64,000 nt of DNA from Erodium maritimum (Eukaryota > Streptophyta > Magnoliopsida > Geraniales > Geraniaceae). Below are positions 1-11,495 of this stretch, in pieces. The first letter of the stretch is position 1, and every line of letters starts with the position of its first letter. Under the pieces are notes generated by a model. That model was not told where the DNA came from. It made no database searches and worked only from the letters and a program-made list of their open reading frames with translations. The translations under genes were made by a program, and so were the position numbers. Where the stretch lies: positions 33,191,825 through 33,255,824 of the forward strand of contig OY997591.1 in NCBI GenBank assembly GCA_963921825.1, written 5' to 3'.

Positions 1-2828
1 CACCCGTCATGCCACACCGTCTTTATCGTGAGGCGGTGTTGTTATCTCGGGCACGCCTGGTGTAGCCATAACAGTCATGGCAATCAAGTCTCATCAACAA
101 CCTAGGTTGGTATTTGTCTGTGGACAGTACACCAGAGGGGTTGGGGTGTATTGGGCTGCAGACCTAACATCGCCGCGCGTGGGGCCTGGGTCTGGCACGA
201 CGGGATGTTACACGGGTGACATCCATCATTCTAGCCAACCCTCGACTTGATTGTGGATTGAGTGTTAACCTAGTGAGAAGCCCAGCAGAGAGTGGTGATA
301 TATTGATGTCCCCTCTAGGAAAAGGGAGGGGGCGAGAGCAAGTAGAGCTAGAAAACGCGAGGGTTGGGAAACAACCCGCTTGGAGAAATGAGGTCGTTAG
401 GCCGTGGGTTATCTCGGAGAATTGACACCCCCCACCCCCGGATTTTTGGGTGCTCCACCATCTCACGTGATCCATGTCCGTCCTAGGCGCATTCCTTCTT
501 TTTTTTAGTGAACATTGGTCGGAGTCAGGTTTAGCCAAAGACTGTTTTGGATTTGTTTTAGTTTTACATCCTTTTCTTAGTTCAGTTGCTACTTTAGCTT
601 GTTTTCAGTTATCTTCAACACAAAAATCCCGACTGTGCCTCAGCCTTTGTTTGATGAATAGTTGTACTCTATCAACAAAAGGACTACTCCTTCCCTTGTC
701 TTCTAGTACCACATAACATTTTCAAGAAATAAAGGTCTCTTTTGCTCAAAAAAAATTCTAATTCCTTTTTGTTAGACACGACTAAAGGGTTAGAGAGGGA
801 CATATGTTTTCTATTGTTCATGGTGTGTGAAAATTTTTTTGATCTCCATCATTTTACCAAAGATTACACGGTTTATATTTTAATCTCTCAAATTCGTTTT
901 GAGACTTATAGGTGTTAGCACACATCATCAGACTTTTCCGTGTAGATACTTGTAGAAGACGAATCCCGTTGAAGACGTCTTGATTGCGGAAAGCACACAA
1001 GCCTTTTTTAACTCAATGGTCCAAGTCTCGAACCAAGCACTGAAACTACAAGAGGTAACGATTTCTATCCGACTTTCGGGTTTTAGAACTAAACTTTAAT
1101 TTCCCCCTTCTTAATGTATGCTAAAACCCATCATGTTTGTATTCATATAAGTGTGGGTATCCCATTTTCTACTGCTTATGGCTATTGTGATGGTTTTGCA
1201 GGTTCTCCCCTTCAAGCGTGATGATTCTAATCATGGTGAGTTTTATTAGAGGTCCTCGGCGTGCCTCACAACCACAACCCGCAAGATTTTTGTACTTAGC
1301 TAGGACAGACATGGTTGCCGGTTCAGAATGGGAAAAAGGTTGCTTTCTGCAAAATGTGTAATTTTTTAAAAATGATGAAGTGACAATGTTCATTTTATAG
1401 TTTCTTGTGAGTCATAGGTGTAGGAAAAAAGGGTTAGTATATCAACAATAAAAAAAAATTCAAAATAAACGTGGTACTCCACTTTCCTTAAGACACTTAT
1501 TGTCCCGTATGGGTAGTGGTCTCCCAGGATACAACGACTAACATCGGCGACTTCAAAACCGCCGAGAAGATCACCAAGAACAAAAGAGTAGAGAGAGTAT
1601 AATACGGAGGCCATTTGGTAGATGAGGTTTTTGTATATGTGTAAAATAAGACTAAAAATGAGAGTATTTATAGCCCTTTAAAAAAAACAAGATGAGAAAT
1701 TTCCAGGGTGACAAATCTTATAAATTTCTTATAAAATTGATTATCAATCAATTCCATAACTCACATTTAATTAGTTTTAAAGTTTTAAGTAAATCAGAAT
1801 TTTAATAAAAGAATTAATATGATATTTATACATGAATAGATGTGTTGGACTAGCTCCATTACTTTGATCTCATTTAAACGTATCATTGGCTATATAAGGC
1901 AATAGAACGTCCTCAACTGATAACAAATCCGGCATTGGCGAATCCGTAGTATCTAGTTATAGAGACCCAACTTCTTTATTACCCATAGTCACTAGTTACT
2001 TGTCTATCTCCTCTGATAGCCCTCCAAACGACGGATTGGCATACGCTTATCAGTATTGGCAATATGAAGTTTAAATTTTTCATCACCTAGTTGAATCATC
2101 TAATATCTTATTCATTTTATTCATAAACTATGTGAATCAACACATAAACTCGACCAAAATGATCACCAAGCCCTAGTTTCTATGAATATGAACTACCGTC
2201 CCAATCTTGACACTAATAAACGAAAATTTGCACCACTCCTACCTTGGAACAGTAGATCTTCAACAGAAAACTACGGAAACTGCCAAGTCCCTCCAGAACC
2301 AACAACCTATAAGCCATTGCGAGCAATTTTCCGCTGGATCATACCTACCTTTGTGCGTTTTAATGATACTCTAGTCACACTCCCTTATAGTTATATGTAG
2401 TATTAGGCCATGATGCTCTGTGTTGATGTACTTGTCATTACCTTCCACTCGCTCAATGCATGTCCCAACTTGCTCAATATTCTTGTTTTCTAGAGGTTTT
2501 TGATTCACCAGTTCTCCTCTCAACTATATATCCCCATCTCCACAAATTGCTTTACTCTTCAATGTCTTAGGAAATGGTCCGACATAATACCGGTTGCAGG
2601 TTCAATGTCTTAGGAGGGACTTCGTAGTTTCTTTTTGGGTGTCCCTTCACTTGACTCATCTGAACAGATTGGCTTGGTCACCATCATGATTTCTCGACCT
2701 TGAGGTCCTTTGATGTCGTTTTAGGTGCTGATCATTTGGACTCGGTATTTTGGGCATCATCTATAGTATGTAGATCTTCTGTCCTGCCTAAGTTCCAAAT
2801 TTTCGCCTAATTTGCTACTCATAAGGCC
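1..2828. other. Unassigned intergenic sequence
   Basis: I see no recognisable gene or complete mobile element here. The first ~430 bases are GC-richer than the AT-rich remainder and end in a C-rich run near 427-440. Open frames are short and match no family I recognise. One minus-strand ORF with a TATA-like box (1390-1614) is listed separately. The rest may be old, diverged repeat. Confidence 0.5.
1390..1614 (-). CDS. Small uncharacterised ORF behind a TATA-like box
   Basis: A 74-codon minus-strand ORF starts MASVLYSLYSFVLGDLLG. A TATAAATA box lies at 1665-1672 on the minus strand, about 50 bases upstream of the ATG, giving a plausible short 5' leader. In the shifted frame over the same N-terminal bases there is a hydrophobic stretch (LSTLLFLVIFSAVL) that looks like a signal peptide, so this may be a frameshifted gene for a small secreted peptide. 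I do not recognise a family, and the cysteine pattern is too sparse to call a defensin-like peptide. It could be a chance ORF. Confidence 0.2.
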   Translation of the reverse strand: MASVLYSLYSFVLGDLLGGFEVADVSRCILGDHYPYGTISVLRKVEYHVYFEFFFIVDILTLFSYTYDSQETIK

Positions 2829-3398
2829 TGTTAGAATAAAACTATAATTGTGCCTTCACCCATCAGTTCGAGCTTTTGGGTTGGATATGGCTTTAACATG
2901 GTATCAGAGCTGGTTCGGCCCACGGCCTGTTTGTCGCCTCCACCCTGTGGTCTCCGGCCCATATGCAGATGTCCAATCCTACTATGGCCCACGTGTAGAT
3001 GTCCAGTCCTAAACGTGAGGGGAAGTGTTGAAGTGTGAGTCCCACATCGAAAGTGTGTGGATAAATTGACCCATTGATATACATCTTGATGCCTTCACCC
3101 ATCAGTTTGAGCTTTTGGGTTGGATTGGGCTTTAATATGGTATCAGAGCTTGACACCTCACGGACCCGGGTTCAAACCCCACTCTCTACAAAAAAAAAAT
3201 CTACTTTCTTCTAAATTTATCACATTTTCCCCAAATGGGCTAGCCCTTATCTCTCTTCTCAATGTGCTCTTCTCCTCTTCTAATAATTCACCTCCAAACC
3301 CGTAAACGGGCTTGTCCGTGAGGGCGCGTGTTAGAATAAAACTATAATTGGGCATTCAACTATCAGCTTAAGCTCTTAGTTGAGTTGGTCCTCTAATA
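2829..3398 (+). mobile_element. TRIM-like miniature LTR retrotransposon
   Basis: Two ~70-bp direct repeats (2829-2898 and 3329-3398) both open TGTTAGAATAAAACTATAAT. The first ends in AACA and is followed at once by TGGTATCAGAGC (2899-2910), the primer-binding site for initiator tRNA-Met. No coding capacity lies between the repeats, which fits terminal-repeat retrotransposons in miniature. A second LTR-plus-PBS-like junction (TGGTATCAGAGC at 3138-3149), preceded by a block related to the LTR end, suggests two related units nested or in tandem. I found no clear target duplication. Confidence 0.6.
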
Positions 3399-3436
3399 TG
3401 TTAGAATAAAACTATAATTATAGTTTTATTCTAACA
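3399..3436. repeat. 38-bp perfect palindrome of the TRIM LTR start
   Basis: The first 19 bases of the TRIM-type LTR (TGTTAGAATAAAACTATAA) are followed directly by their exact reverse complement, giving a 38-bp perfect inverted repeat with no spacer. It abuts the 3' LTR of the TRIM-like element. It may be the remnant of two LTR starts joined head to head. Confidence 0.85.
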
Positions 3437-3680
3437 AGGGCAACCCAACTAAATATTTATTGGTGATGAGAGTTATCCATTTCCGATGAGTGTTTGGACG
3501 TGTCCTATGTATCAAAACACGTAGAGGATGTATTTCACATTCGTATTACTTGTGATTGAGCTTGATAGGTTTTGCCTTTAGTTCTTCAATGTTGGGGAAT
3601 TTCTACGTTGCTTACTTCATCTCTCTTTGTCTTTTCATCACGTCTTCACCATCTATGTTCATAGAGCGTCTTATTTTTTT

Positions 3681-3804
3681 GGGTAAGCTTCATCTCACTA
3701 CCCTAAACATACTTGGGTTTCACCTCACTACCCTAACCAAACTTTGTTGCACCTCACTACCCTAACCAAACTTTTAGTGTCAATTTAATACCCGCCGTTA
3801 GTTT
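3681..3804 (+). repeat. Left terminal inverted repeat of D1 (outer part)
   Basis: It contains three direct sub-repeats of a motif close to TCACTACCCTAAACATACTT. The TIR continues on the far side of copia-2, from 22460 (CGTCCATATTTGGACGGAAA) to about 22515, because copia-2 inserted inside it. Confidence 0.75.
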
Positions 3805-4724
3805 TGTTAGTCTTAGTGCCTGTAGTTCAATCCTAAATGTCCAAATGTATATATCACCGTTAGCAATAAAATTAAAGAGACTTTATATTACTTATGTGTT
3901 TGAGTAATATATCGATGTGTGCTCTGATCTATTCCCACCATGCGAATAGAACCATAGATCGAGATAGATCACACTCGATGGGTCCCTAGTCAACAAAACT
4001 TAACTAGAAGCGACTAGTATGAAAGATGGCTCTTTATGGCTTATGTCACGCCCCAAATCCGGTTCTTTCCCAGACTCGAGGCATGACTAGGATAAAACGA
4101 TTAAAAGGGCAATATCTCAATAGTAACTTCCTGAAAATCTCCAATATAAAACTCAAATCCACATAACTCAATTTAAACATAAATAACCCTCCAGGGGTGT
4201 AATAATAATCCTCCAACAAGGTTTGTTCAAAACTAAAATGAAATGAAAACGAAGTCTCTACATGACACCCACACCAAGAAGCTCCCGAGCCTCTACTCCT
4301 CAAACAAGCCTGTAATCACAACGATAAACTCATAGGGGTGAGCTTGCACTCAATAGGGAAAATACATAACATGGAGGACTTAAACTCAATAATTTCAGCA
4401 GCAAAGTCAACAAGATAAATCTTAACAATCACAGGCAATAGGTAAACCGATCAATGCCGTGGCACATGGAGTCACCACCCTCTGATCCACATATGATGTG
4501 TCCTCTCGGATTTTCCCTCCAATCCAGAGGAGACACATATCATTGATGCTACCGGAAACATCCCTTCAGGGCGCATATCGTCGGGATTCTCAGAAACGTC
4601 TCCAAAGGATTTTATGTCCTCGGGAACCAAGGTATTACCCCCATAGGGAGCATACACTTGGGAAATTCAATAATAATCAGATAATAATTGAGCACGCCCT
4701 CACACCGAAACACGAAGTAATCCA

Positions 4725-6412
4725 TGTTGGGTCTCGAGGTAGGGTTGGAGATGAACCAACTCGCAGCGGAAAATCAATGAAAACCAAGAGACGATTAAAA
4801 CCATGAAACAACTAACAAAGAATGGATTCACAAGAGAAAAATTCAGCACTAGTTCTTACCAAAACAAGAACACCGGTTAACGAATGATTGGCTTGAGTCT
4901 CCAAGACGCCTACGTATCCACATGGGAATCAAAGCCACGTAGTTCTTCTCTTTGAGGACTCAAGAACACAAACATGGAGGTGGAAACTAGCCAAACCCGA
5001 AATGGCCATGGAAGAGGGAGAGAAAATGTGTTTCCTATTCTTGTCTTGTGTTTGTTATGTTGAAAAAAGATGACTTAAACATAACAAAACCCATACTTGT
5101 CCAACTAAAGGCATGGGACAAGTATGGTGTCAAGTAAGGTGTAAATAGGACAAAGTATGGCAAGACAAGATTGGGTTAGGTGGTGAATCACCAACACCTT
5201 AATCCTTGTCTTGCTTACTTAGTACTAATTAATCAAGACTTGATTAATTAGTTCTATGGGCCTTGGTTGCATGGGCCTTTCATGGGCCTCTTGGAACATG
5301 GCCCGTGGCCATTTCTAACGAGGTCCCGTGATTCGCTCATCGCCTCCAAGCCTTCCATACCGGAAATGTCCAACATTATCCGACGCGATCAATCCCAAGA
5401 CTCCAAGCCTTGTCTCGATCCGTAAAGTCCTATTCACGTACGGGCACATGACCCAAAACCCAGTTTTGGTCATGTCCCGAGACAACTCCCTTTTGGCCAT
5501 TCTCCATAAATGTGTCAATGAGTTTCATCCTCCGGTGTGACCCTTAGGTTTATGCATGTCAATAGATCAACGTAAAATCCCATTTTACTTGATCCTATTT
5601 AAGTGGCAACTAACGAGACTTTAGTATTGCCTGACACTGCATAACGAATCGACCCTGTCGATTCTAACCTTTCCGTCATCCCTGTCATTATCCTTTTATC
5701 TCCGATATCCTGATTGAGATAAGGCATAGAGCCGTCATCCTTATTATTCTCAATCACCGTTCCTTGATATGTGAGATGACTGAAGATATGATACCCAGTA
5801 TCATGTGCATGGCCATGCTATTCTTCTAGTCACTCTCGATCAAGTGGCCGAGAACCGATATCTTTCCCATACCTTAGTATGAGGGATAAATCCCTTAGCC
5901 GTCTTTCGTGTCACTCATGTAGCCCGTCCCCAAGCCAATCCTGGCCGTTATGGAAGCCCTGTTACGGACAACGTTAGGCTCAGGTCAAACTCAGTTGTTG
6001 ACTACATAGCGATCACAAAGACTCCTTGGTCTAAGGATACATGACAAGCTACAACACTGAATATGTTCATGACTTAATCTATGGCACATATTCAGGGCGG
6101 GTCGTCCAATATCATGTCCCACATGATATCTATGATCAGACTCCGGAATCCCATTCCAATGACTAACAGAACGTAAGCCATAAAGAGCCATCTTTCATAC
6201 TAGTCGCTTGTAGTGAAGCTTTGTTGACTAGGGACCCATCGAGTGTGATCTATCTCGATCTATGGTTCTATTCGCATGGTGGGCATAGATCAGAGCACAC
6301 ATCGATATATTACCCCAACACATAAGTAATATAAAGCCGCTTTAATTTTATTGCTAACGATGATATATACATTTGGACATTTAGGATTGAACTACGGGCA
6401 CTAAGACTAACA
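4725..6412 (-). repeat. 3' LTR of copia-1
   Basis: On the element's strand it runs TGTTAGTCTTAGTGCCCGTAG to GAGACCCAACA. The short ORFs inside it are also present in the 5' LTR copy and show no sign of coding. Confidence 0.95.
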
Positions 6413-6427
6413 ATCTCCCACTTGCCC
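6413..6427 (-). promoter_or_regulatory. Polypurine tract of copia-1
   Basis: Read on the minus strand this is GGGCAAGTGGGAGAT, immediately before the 3' LTR. It is the expected plus-strand priming site of copia elements and is identical to the tract of copia-3. Confidence 0.85.
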
Positions 6428-6429
6428 TA

Positions 6430-6900
6430 GTTCCAATCTAAACTCCAATATGTCCCCATCGACTTTACATGTCTAACATGTTCAGGCAGTGACACTGCCT
6501 TAGTCAAAGGGTTGGCTATGTTATCATCTGTTGCAATATCGGTTATCTTCACTTCACCTCAGTTCAGTATTTATCTGATGAGGTGGATACGCCGCAGTAC
6601 ATGTTTGGATTTGTTATGCGATCTAGGCTTTTAGCTTGCGCAATGGCCCTTGTGTTGTCGCAAAATGGATTCACTGGACTGGATGGGTTTTTAATTACAC
6701 CCAGCCCTGCCATGAATTTCCAAATCCACATAGCCTCCTTAGCTGCCTCTGCAGCATCCATGTACTTGGCCTCTGTCGTAGATTCGGCAATGGTATCTTG
6801 CTTTACGCTTTCCCAGCTAAAGCTCTGCCATTCAGCGTAAACACATATCCTGATTGACTTCTAAAGTCATCTGGATTTGTCTTGGAAAACTAGCGTCTAC
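6430..6900 (-). pseudogene. Copia-1 RNase H remnant
   Basis: Fragments match the copia RNase H end of pol: EAAKEAMWIWKF, then LGVIKNPSSPVNPFCDNTRA and IAQAKS. The open piece is 6564-6761. Compared with the longer copy in copia-3 it has frameshifts on both sides and the C-terminal part is garbled. Confidence 0.8.
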
Positions 6901-7059
6901 TCATCCTTCGACGACTAGTTCAGCATCATCTTTCCCCCGGGTTAGAATGATGTCTACTGGTACAACATAAGGCTTACGAGACGTCTGGTCTCATACATGT
7001 CATGGCATATATGATCGATCCTGCCCCCAGGCGCATAGGATTTTCATCATCCTTTTCAG

Positions 7060-7980
7060 CTCATCAGGTGTCTTAGGACACTAAGTCTTGCTGAGATGAA
7101 TGCCATGACTAGTGGGTAAGAGTTCTTTCTTTGAATCGAGCATTAAGAACCTACTCAATGCCTTGTTCACATAGGTTCCCTGACTTAAATCCAAGACCCT
7201 CTTGGTGCGATCTCTACATATCTTAATCCCTAAGATATAAGAAGCATCGCCTAAGTCATTTATTGAAAAACACTTCCTCAACCAAGCTTTAGTCTCGTGC
7301 AAGGTTGGGATGTCGTTTTCAATGAGAACCAGAAAGGTAATCTTGCTCCCACTAGCCTTCTTATAAACGCAAGATTAATCCTCGTTCTTGATTAAGCCAA
7401 ATCCAATTACAGCTTCATCAAAACGAAGGATCCAACTCCGAGAAGTTCGTTTCAATCCATAAATGGATTTCAACAACTTATAAATCTTTCCTTTATTCTT
7501 CGGATCGTCAAAACCTTTGGGCCGAGACATACAAACGTACTCAGTCAAATTTCCATTTAGGAAAGCGGTTTTGACATCCACTTGCCATATCTCGTAATTA
7601 TAATACGCAGTTATGTCAAGAAGAATTTGGATCGATTTTGACCATAGCCACTAAGGAGAAGGTTTCCTCATAGTCAATCCATGCCTATAACCTTTCTCCA
7701 CCGGTTGAGCTTTGTAGGTCAGAGGGTTGCCGTCCATGTCCATCTTCACCTTGAAGATCCATTTGCATCCGATGGTCCTCACACCATTGATGGGATCAAC
7801 CGGTTCCCAGACTCGGTTGTCCGACATAGATTGCATTTCCTCCCTCATGGCTCCCAGCCATAACTCGGAGTTGGGCCCATCCACGACTTCCTGAAAGGTG
7901 GCTGGATCATCGTGATCCACCATGACTTCATTGTCACCTCCGGATACCATATCTTGGAGGTGGAAGATTGATCCTTTCAA
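7060..7980 (-). pseudogene. Copia-1 reverse transcriptase, YVDD motif deleted
   Basis: Blocks in order on the minus strand are: [20 protein letters not shown] and [13 protein letters not shown] (7651-7980), [12 protein letters not shown] and LLKSIYGLK (7375-7581), and LGDASYILGIKI (7081-7302). Between the last two, where copia-3 and copia-4 read FLVLYVDD followed by ILLIGND or MLLIGID, this copy reads FLVLIENDIPT. The difference is an in-frame loss of 21 bases, with the junction near 7323-7327, that removes the catalytic YVDD. Frameshifts and stops also separate the blocks, so no active RT can be made. Confidence 0.9.
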
Positions 7981-8068
7981 ATCGTCTTGGACCTTCCGGA
8001 ATTGTAACAGGAATTGGTTCTTACTCTACGACAATCTCTGACTCCTTTCTACTGGGTTGTCAATTGGT

Positions 8069-9306
8069 TTAGACAGATCTGTACCATCCTGAATTTCTTC
8101 GAGATGCACAGTCCTTCCAATGACGTCTTTGGAAACAAAACTTCTTTTCCATAAAGACCCCACCCCAAGCGACGAACACCATGTTCTCACTGGGATTGTA
8201 GAAATAGTATCCCCTTGTTTCTTTGGGACACCACACGAAGGTGCATATCTCAGATCTTGGTTCGAGCTTAGTCGAAACCAAATGTTTCACATAAGCCTCG
8301 TAACCACAAATCTTTAGGAAGGACAAAGCGGGCATCATCCCGTACCATTTTTTAAAATGGTGTCCCTTCCACACCATTCGTCGAAGCCCGATTCACTATG
8401 AATGCGGTCGTCTCTAGAGCAAAACCCCTAAAAGAGATTGGGAGATCAGTCCAACTAATCATGGAACAGACCATTGTCTAACAATGTCCGATTTCTCCGT
8501 TTGGCTACACCTTTCAACTATAGTGACCTAGGAGGAGTCCATTCCAAAAGGATCCCATTCTCTTTTAGATGATCTAATAACTCTGTGGTCAAGTATTTTC
8601 CACCTCGATCCAATCGAAGTGCCTTAATACCTTTGTCGAGCTGGTTTTCTACTATAGTCTTAAACTCTTTGAATTTATCAAAAGCTTCAGACTTATGTCT
8701 CACCGAATAGACATAACCATATTTACTGTAATCATCAGTAAATGTGATAAAGTAGCTAAAACCCCTCCTGGCAGGTGAACTTATTGGTCTACACACATTC
8801 GAGTGTATCAGCTCCAATAATTCACCCGCCCTTTCATCGCGATCGATAAAGGGCACTTTAGTCATTTTTCCCATCAAACAAACCTTGCACCTATCGATCG
8901 AATGGAATTCGAATGAACCTGAAAGCCCGCACTTCTGAAGTGCTGATAGGCGCTTCTTATTTATGCGACCCAAATGACAGTGCCATAACAGAGTTAGGTT
9001 TAAATCGTTGGATTTAGACCTCTTGGTATTAACGGAATATATAGAACTTGAGGCATTGTTACCCATATCTAATATGTACAATCCTCCAACCATGTCAGTA
9101 CTGGTATAAAACATATCATTGCATAGAACATTGAAAACTCCATTTCCAATATTAACATTATATCCTTCCTTGTTAAACACGGATACAGATATAATATTCC
9201 TACTAAAAGTAGGTATGCAATATACATTATACAATACTAAGACAAGGCCTCTTGGCAAAGCAAGACTCATGGATCCTACAGCAGTTGCCACAACTCTGAG
9301 GTCCAC
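8069..9306 (-). pseudogene. Copia-1 integrase
   Basis: A 262-codon frame (8518-9306) carries the integrase zinc-binding region (LWHCHLGRINKKRLSALQ and CKVCLMGKM) and the core (FSYFITFTDDYSKYGYVY, then LRLDRGGKYL). The LGH histidine usual in this family is Arg here. The frame ends at WTPPRSL, before the usual catalytic Glu. A further segment (8069-8377) with KLEPRSEICTFVW and GYYFYNPSENMVFVA is the integrase C-terminal to pre-RT linker. The protein is disrupted and predicted inactive. Confidence 0.85.
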
Positions 9307-9935
9307 TTCGTGCTTTCCAGACCTCTCCTACTTTCAGCCACCATATATAAGTGCATGTGTGAGATTCAGTCCTGGTATCTAATACCCATGAATCTTTGGA
9401 AGTAGAGAGATGTAGCTCTATAGAGTTAATACCGGATGAAGGCACGGTCCCACCGCCCTTCCTTAGATCATCCAGGTTTCCTGATGAAGGCGCAGTCCTA
9501 CTGCCCTTCTTCAGATCATCCACGCTATTTGATGAAGGCGCAGTCCCACTGCCCTTCTTCAGATCAGCCGTGAACTTCCTGTAATCCCGGTTCCAATGAC
9601 CAGGTTGTTGGCAATAGAAGCAGACATTCTCATGTGTCTCATCTTTCCTGCCAAGTGCGCATGGGCCCCGCCCTTGCCACTTCCAATTCCCTTGTTGACC
9701 ATCAGAATATCCTTGGATCCCAGATCCCTGATATATTCTTCTCAGCAATTAATGACACTTCATGTAACTCTGATATGGTCTTAGAGACAGCCTTGTCATG
9801 GACATATTCTTTGCGTTCAGACCTGAGGACTATCCTCAAAATTCTGTACCAGTCCAAATAGTTTGTCCCATTTAGCTTGACCCTGTCAAGAATGGTTTTT
9901 AATGACAAACTATTAATGTTCGCTGAACTTGCCAT
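9227..9935 (-). pseudogene. Copia-1 gag and protease start
   Basis: Gag starts at 9935 with MASSANINSLSLKTILDRVK, and the LNGTNYLDWYRILRIVLR block is typical of copia gag (UBN2-like). A stop at about 9702 and a frame change interrupt it. The zinc knuckle reads CFYCQQPGHWNRDY, so the last Cys of CX2CX4HX4C is Tyr. A 48-bp unit encoding DDLKKGSxTAPSS occurs three times (9435-9578), against once in copia-4. The protease motif reads WVLDTRTESH instead of the usual DTG. Confidence 0.85.
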
Positions 9936-11481
9936 TTGATCTACAACAGATAAAATTCAATCAGTAAACTGAATAAATTTTATGAAGATCAAGCTTAGAC
10001 ACCAACAATCGATTCTAAACCTTTAGAATCTGAAACCAAGATCCTTGATTCACTCGATTAAGCTGAACTAATGCTCACCACTTAATAGAGCTATGTAGGT
10101 AGGACTCCATCCAATCACATCCAATGTGACTCTTGGCTAGGGTATGTACATATGTACACGACTTACCCTATCTGTTACCCTAGCTCAACCTCAGGCTGAG
10201 AATCGTAGTCGGGTCCACCAATTTTCAACTATGGCCCGTCACTATGTAGGTGCTCCGCTAATGCGCACGACACCCACATATGTCGTCCAAACCTACTACC
10301 CCGCTTCCCCATGGATGCTCCGCTAATGCGCACGACACCCATAGGACGGGGAGGTAGTAAGGTGTTGATGATTGGGAGGTATCGGACATGACCCGCTTTT
10401 ACTTGTCCAGTTGTGTTCAAAACTTTGGCACATCCTAGATGCGATGAGCACATCAACTACATTCCAAATGCAATGATGCCTCAAATTACATCCAATGTAA
10501 TTCTTCCTTTGAACCCGTCAACTACATCCAATGCAATGACGGTTCTAAGGGTTCACACACAAGGATTAAAATTCCAATTTTATCTTTGCATGTGAGGTGA
10601 TATGCTCGGTAAATAAAGTTAAGCATGCAATTCTAAAACACATAGAATTAATCATGCATAAACTAAACCAAGCATAAGGCGATAAATATGCACATAATAG
10701 CCCCCTAAACTAACTCCCACTAGCTTCTTGAGCTCCATCGACTCCAAGCCGATGCCAACACCCGAAAAGCCACCAAATGACCTTTTCGCCCTTTCTTCAT
10801 CTTGAGTAAAATATTACAATTTAATACACGACTCGCAGGTCGGGAATAAATAAATATTACAAACAAGTGGTTCGACGACCACACCTTGAAAGAATAATTA
10901 CACGCTAACACTAACGGCTCGCAGGCCGTGAAAAGCGATAAATAATTAAATTGAGCTCGGGGCTATTATGTACACCATGCCAACATCACATCACACATCG
11001 TGTTATCAAACAAGCATGTTATCAAACATCATGTGATTTTCCGGTTTTAATTAATAGCCAAGTTTCAAATTTTTTTTTTTTGAAGCTCGGTTTATCGAAA
11101 CCGTTCAAAAATGAAACTTTTGAACATTTGATCTTCGAGTTCGTCATGACGGTTCCAAACTCGTCATAACTAACAAAACGGTTTAGCCTTGGCATATCAA
11201 CCATCCAATGGTCATGCTTGGCCTAGCTCCGTCCAACGGATCCCCGTTCGGTCTCGGTTTCGGCTCCCCGAGAGTCCCGCTCCCGAGACCCGAAAAATCA
11301 AACTTTTTTCAAAATTTCCAGATTTGAAATAATTTTCAAAAATTCATTTTACATGCATTAAATCCATAAACAATAATTTAACACATGTTATCAAACAATT
11401 TAGCAAAATAACATGCCAAAAACGAAACTTTCAAGCAAACAGAAACTTTGAACACCGTCTTGTGAATCCCGAAGGTAGCAC
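9936..11481 (-). other. Copia-1 untranslated leader
   Basis: This is the ~1.5-kb non-coding leader between the PBS and gag. The same leader occurs in copia-2, where it is split by a Mutator-like element. A ~28-base block beginning TGCTCCGCTAATGCGCACGA is repeated at about 10250 and 10317. No coding capacity is seen. Confidence 0.7.
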
Positions 11482-11482
11482 G

Positions 11483-11494
11483 GCTCTGATACCA
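11483..11494 (-). promoter_or_regulatory. Copia-1 primer-binding site
   Basis: It reads TGGTATCAGAGC on the minus strand, one base inside the 5' LTR end, and is complementary to the 3' end of initiator tRNA-Met. Confidence 0.9.
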
Positions 11495-11495
11495 C

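Noticed and set aside
3138-3180. Possible tRNA-like gene (ACCCGGGTTCAAACCCC near a PBS)
   Set aside because: Only a B-box-like stretch is present; no cloverleaf or A box could be found, and the context is a TRIM-like element.
5315-5540. 67- and 70-codon ORFs repeated at 12086-12311 and, in reverse, at 15828-16143 and 51368-51683
   Set aside because: They fall inside copia LTRs and overlap each other on opposite strands; repetition reflects LTR copies, not a gene family.
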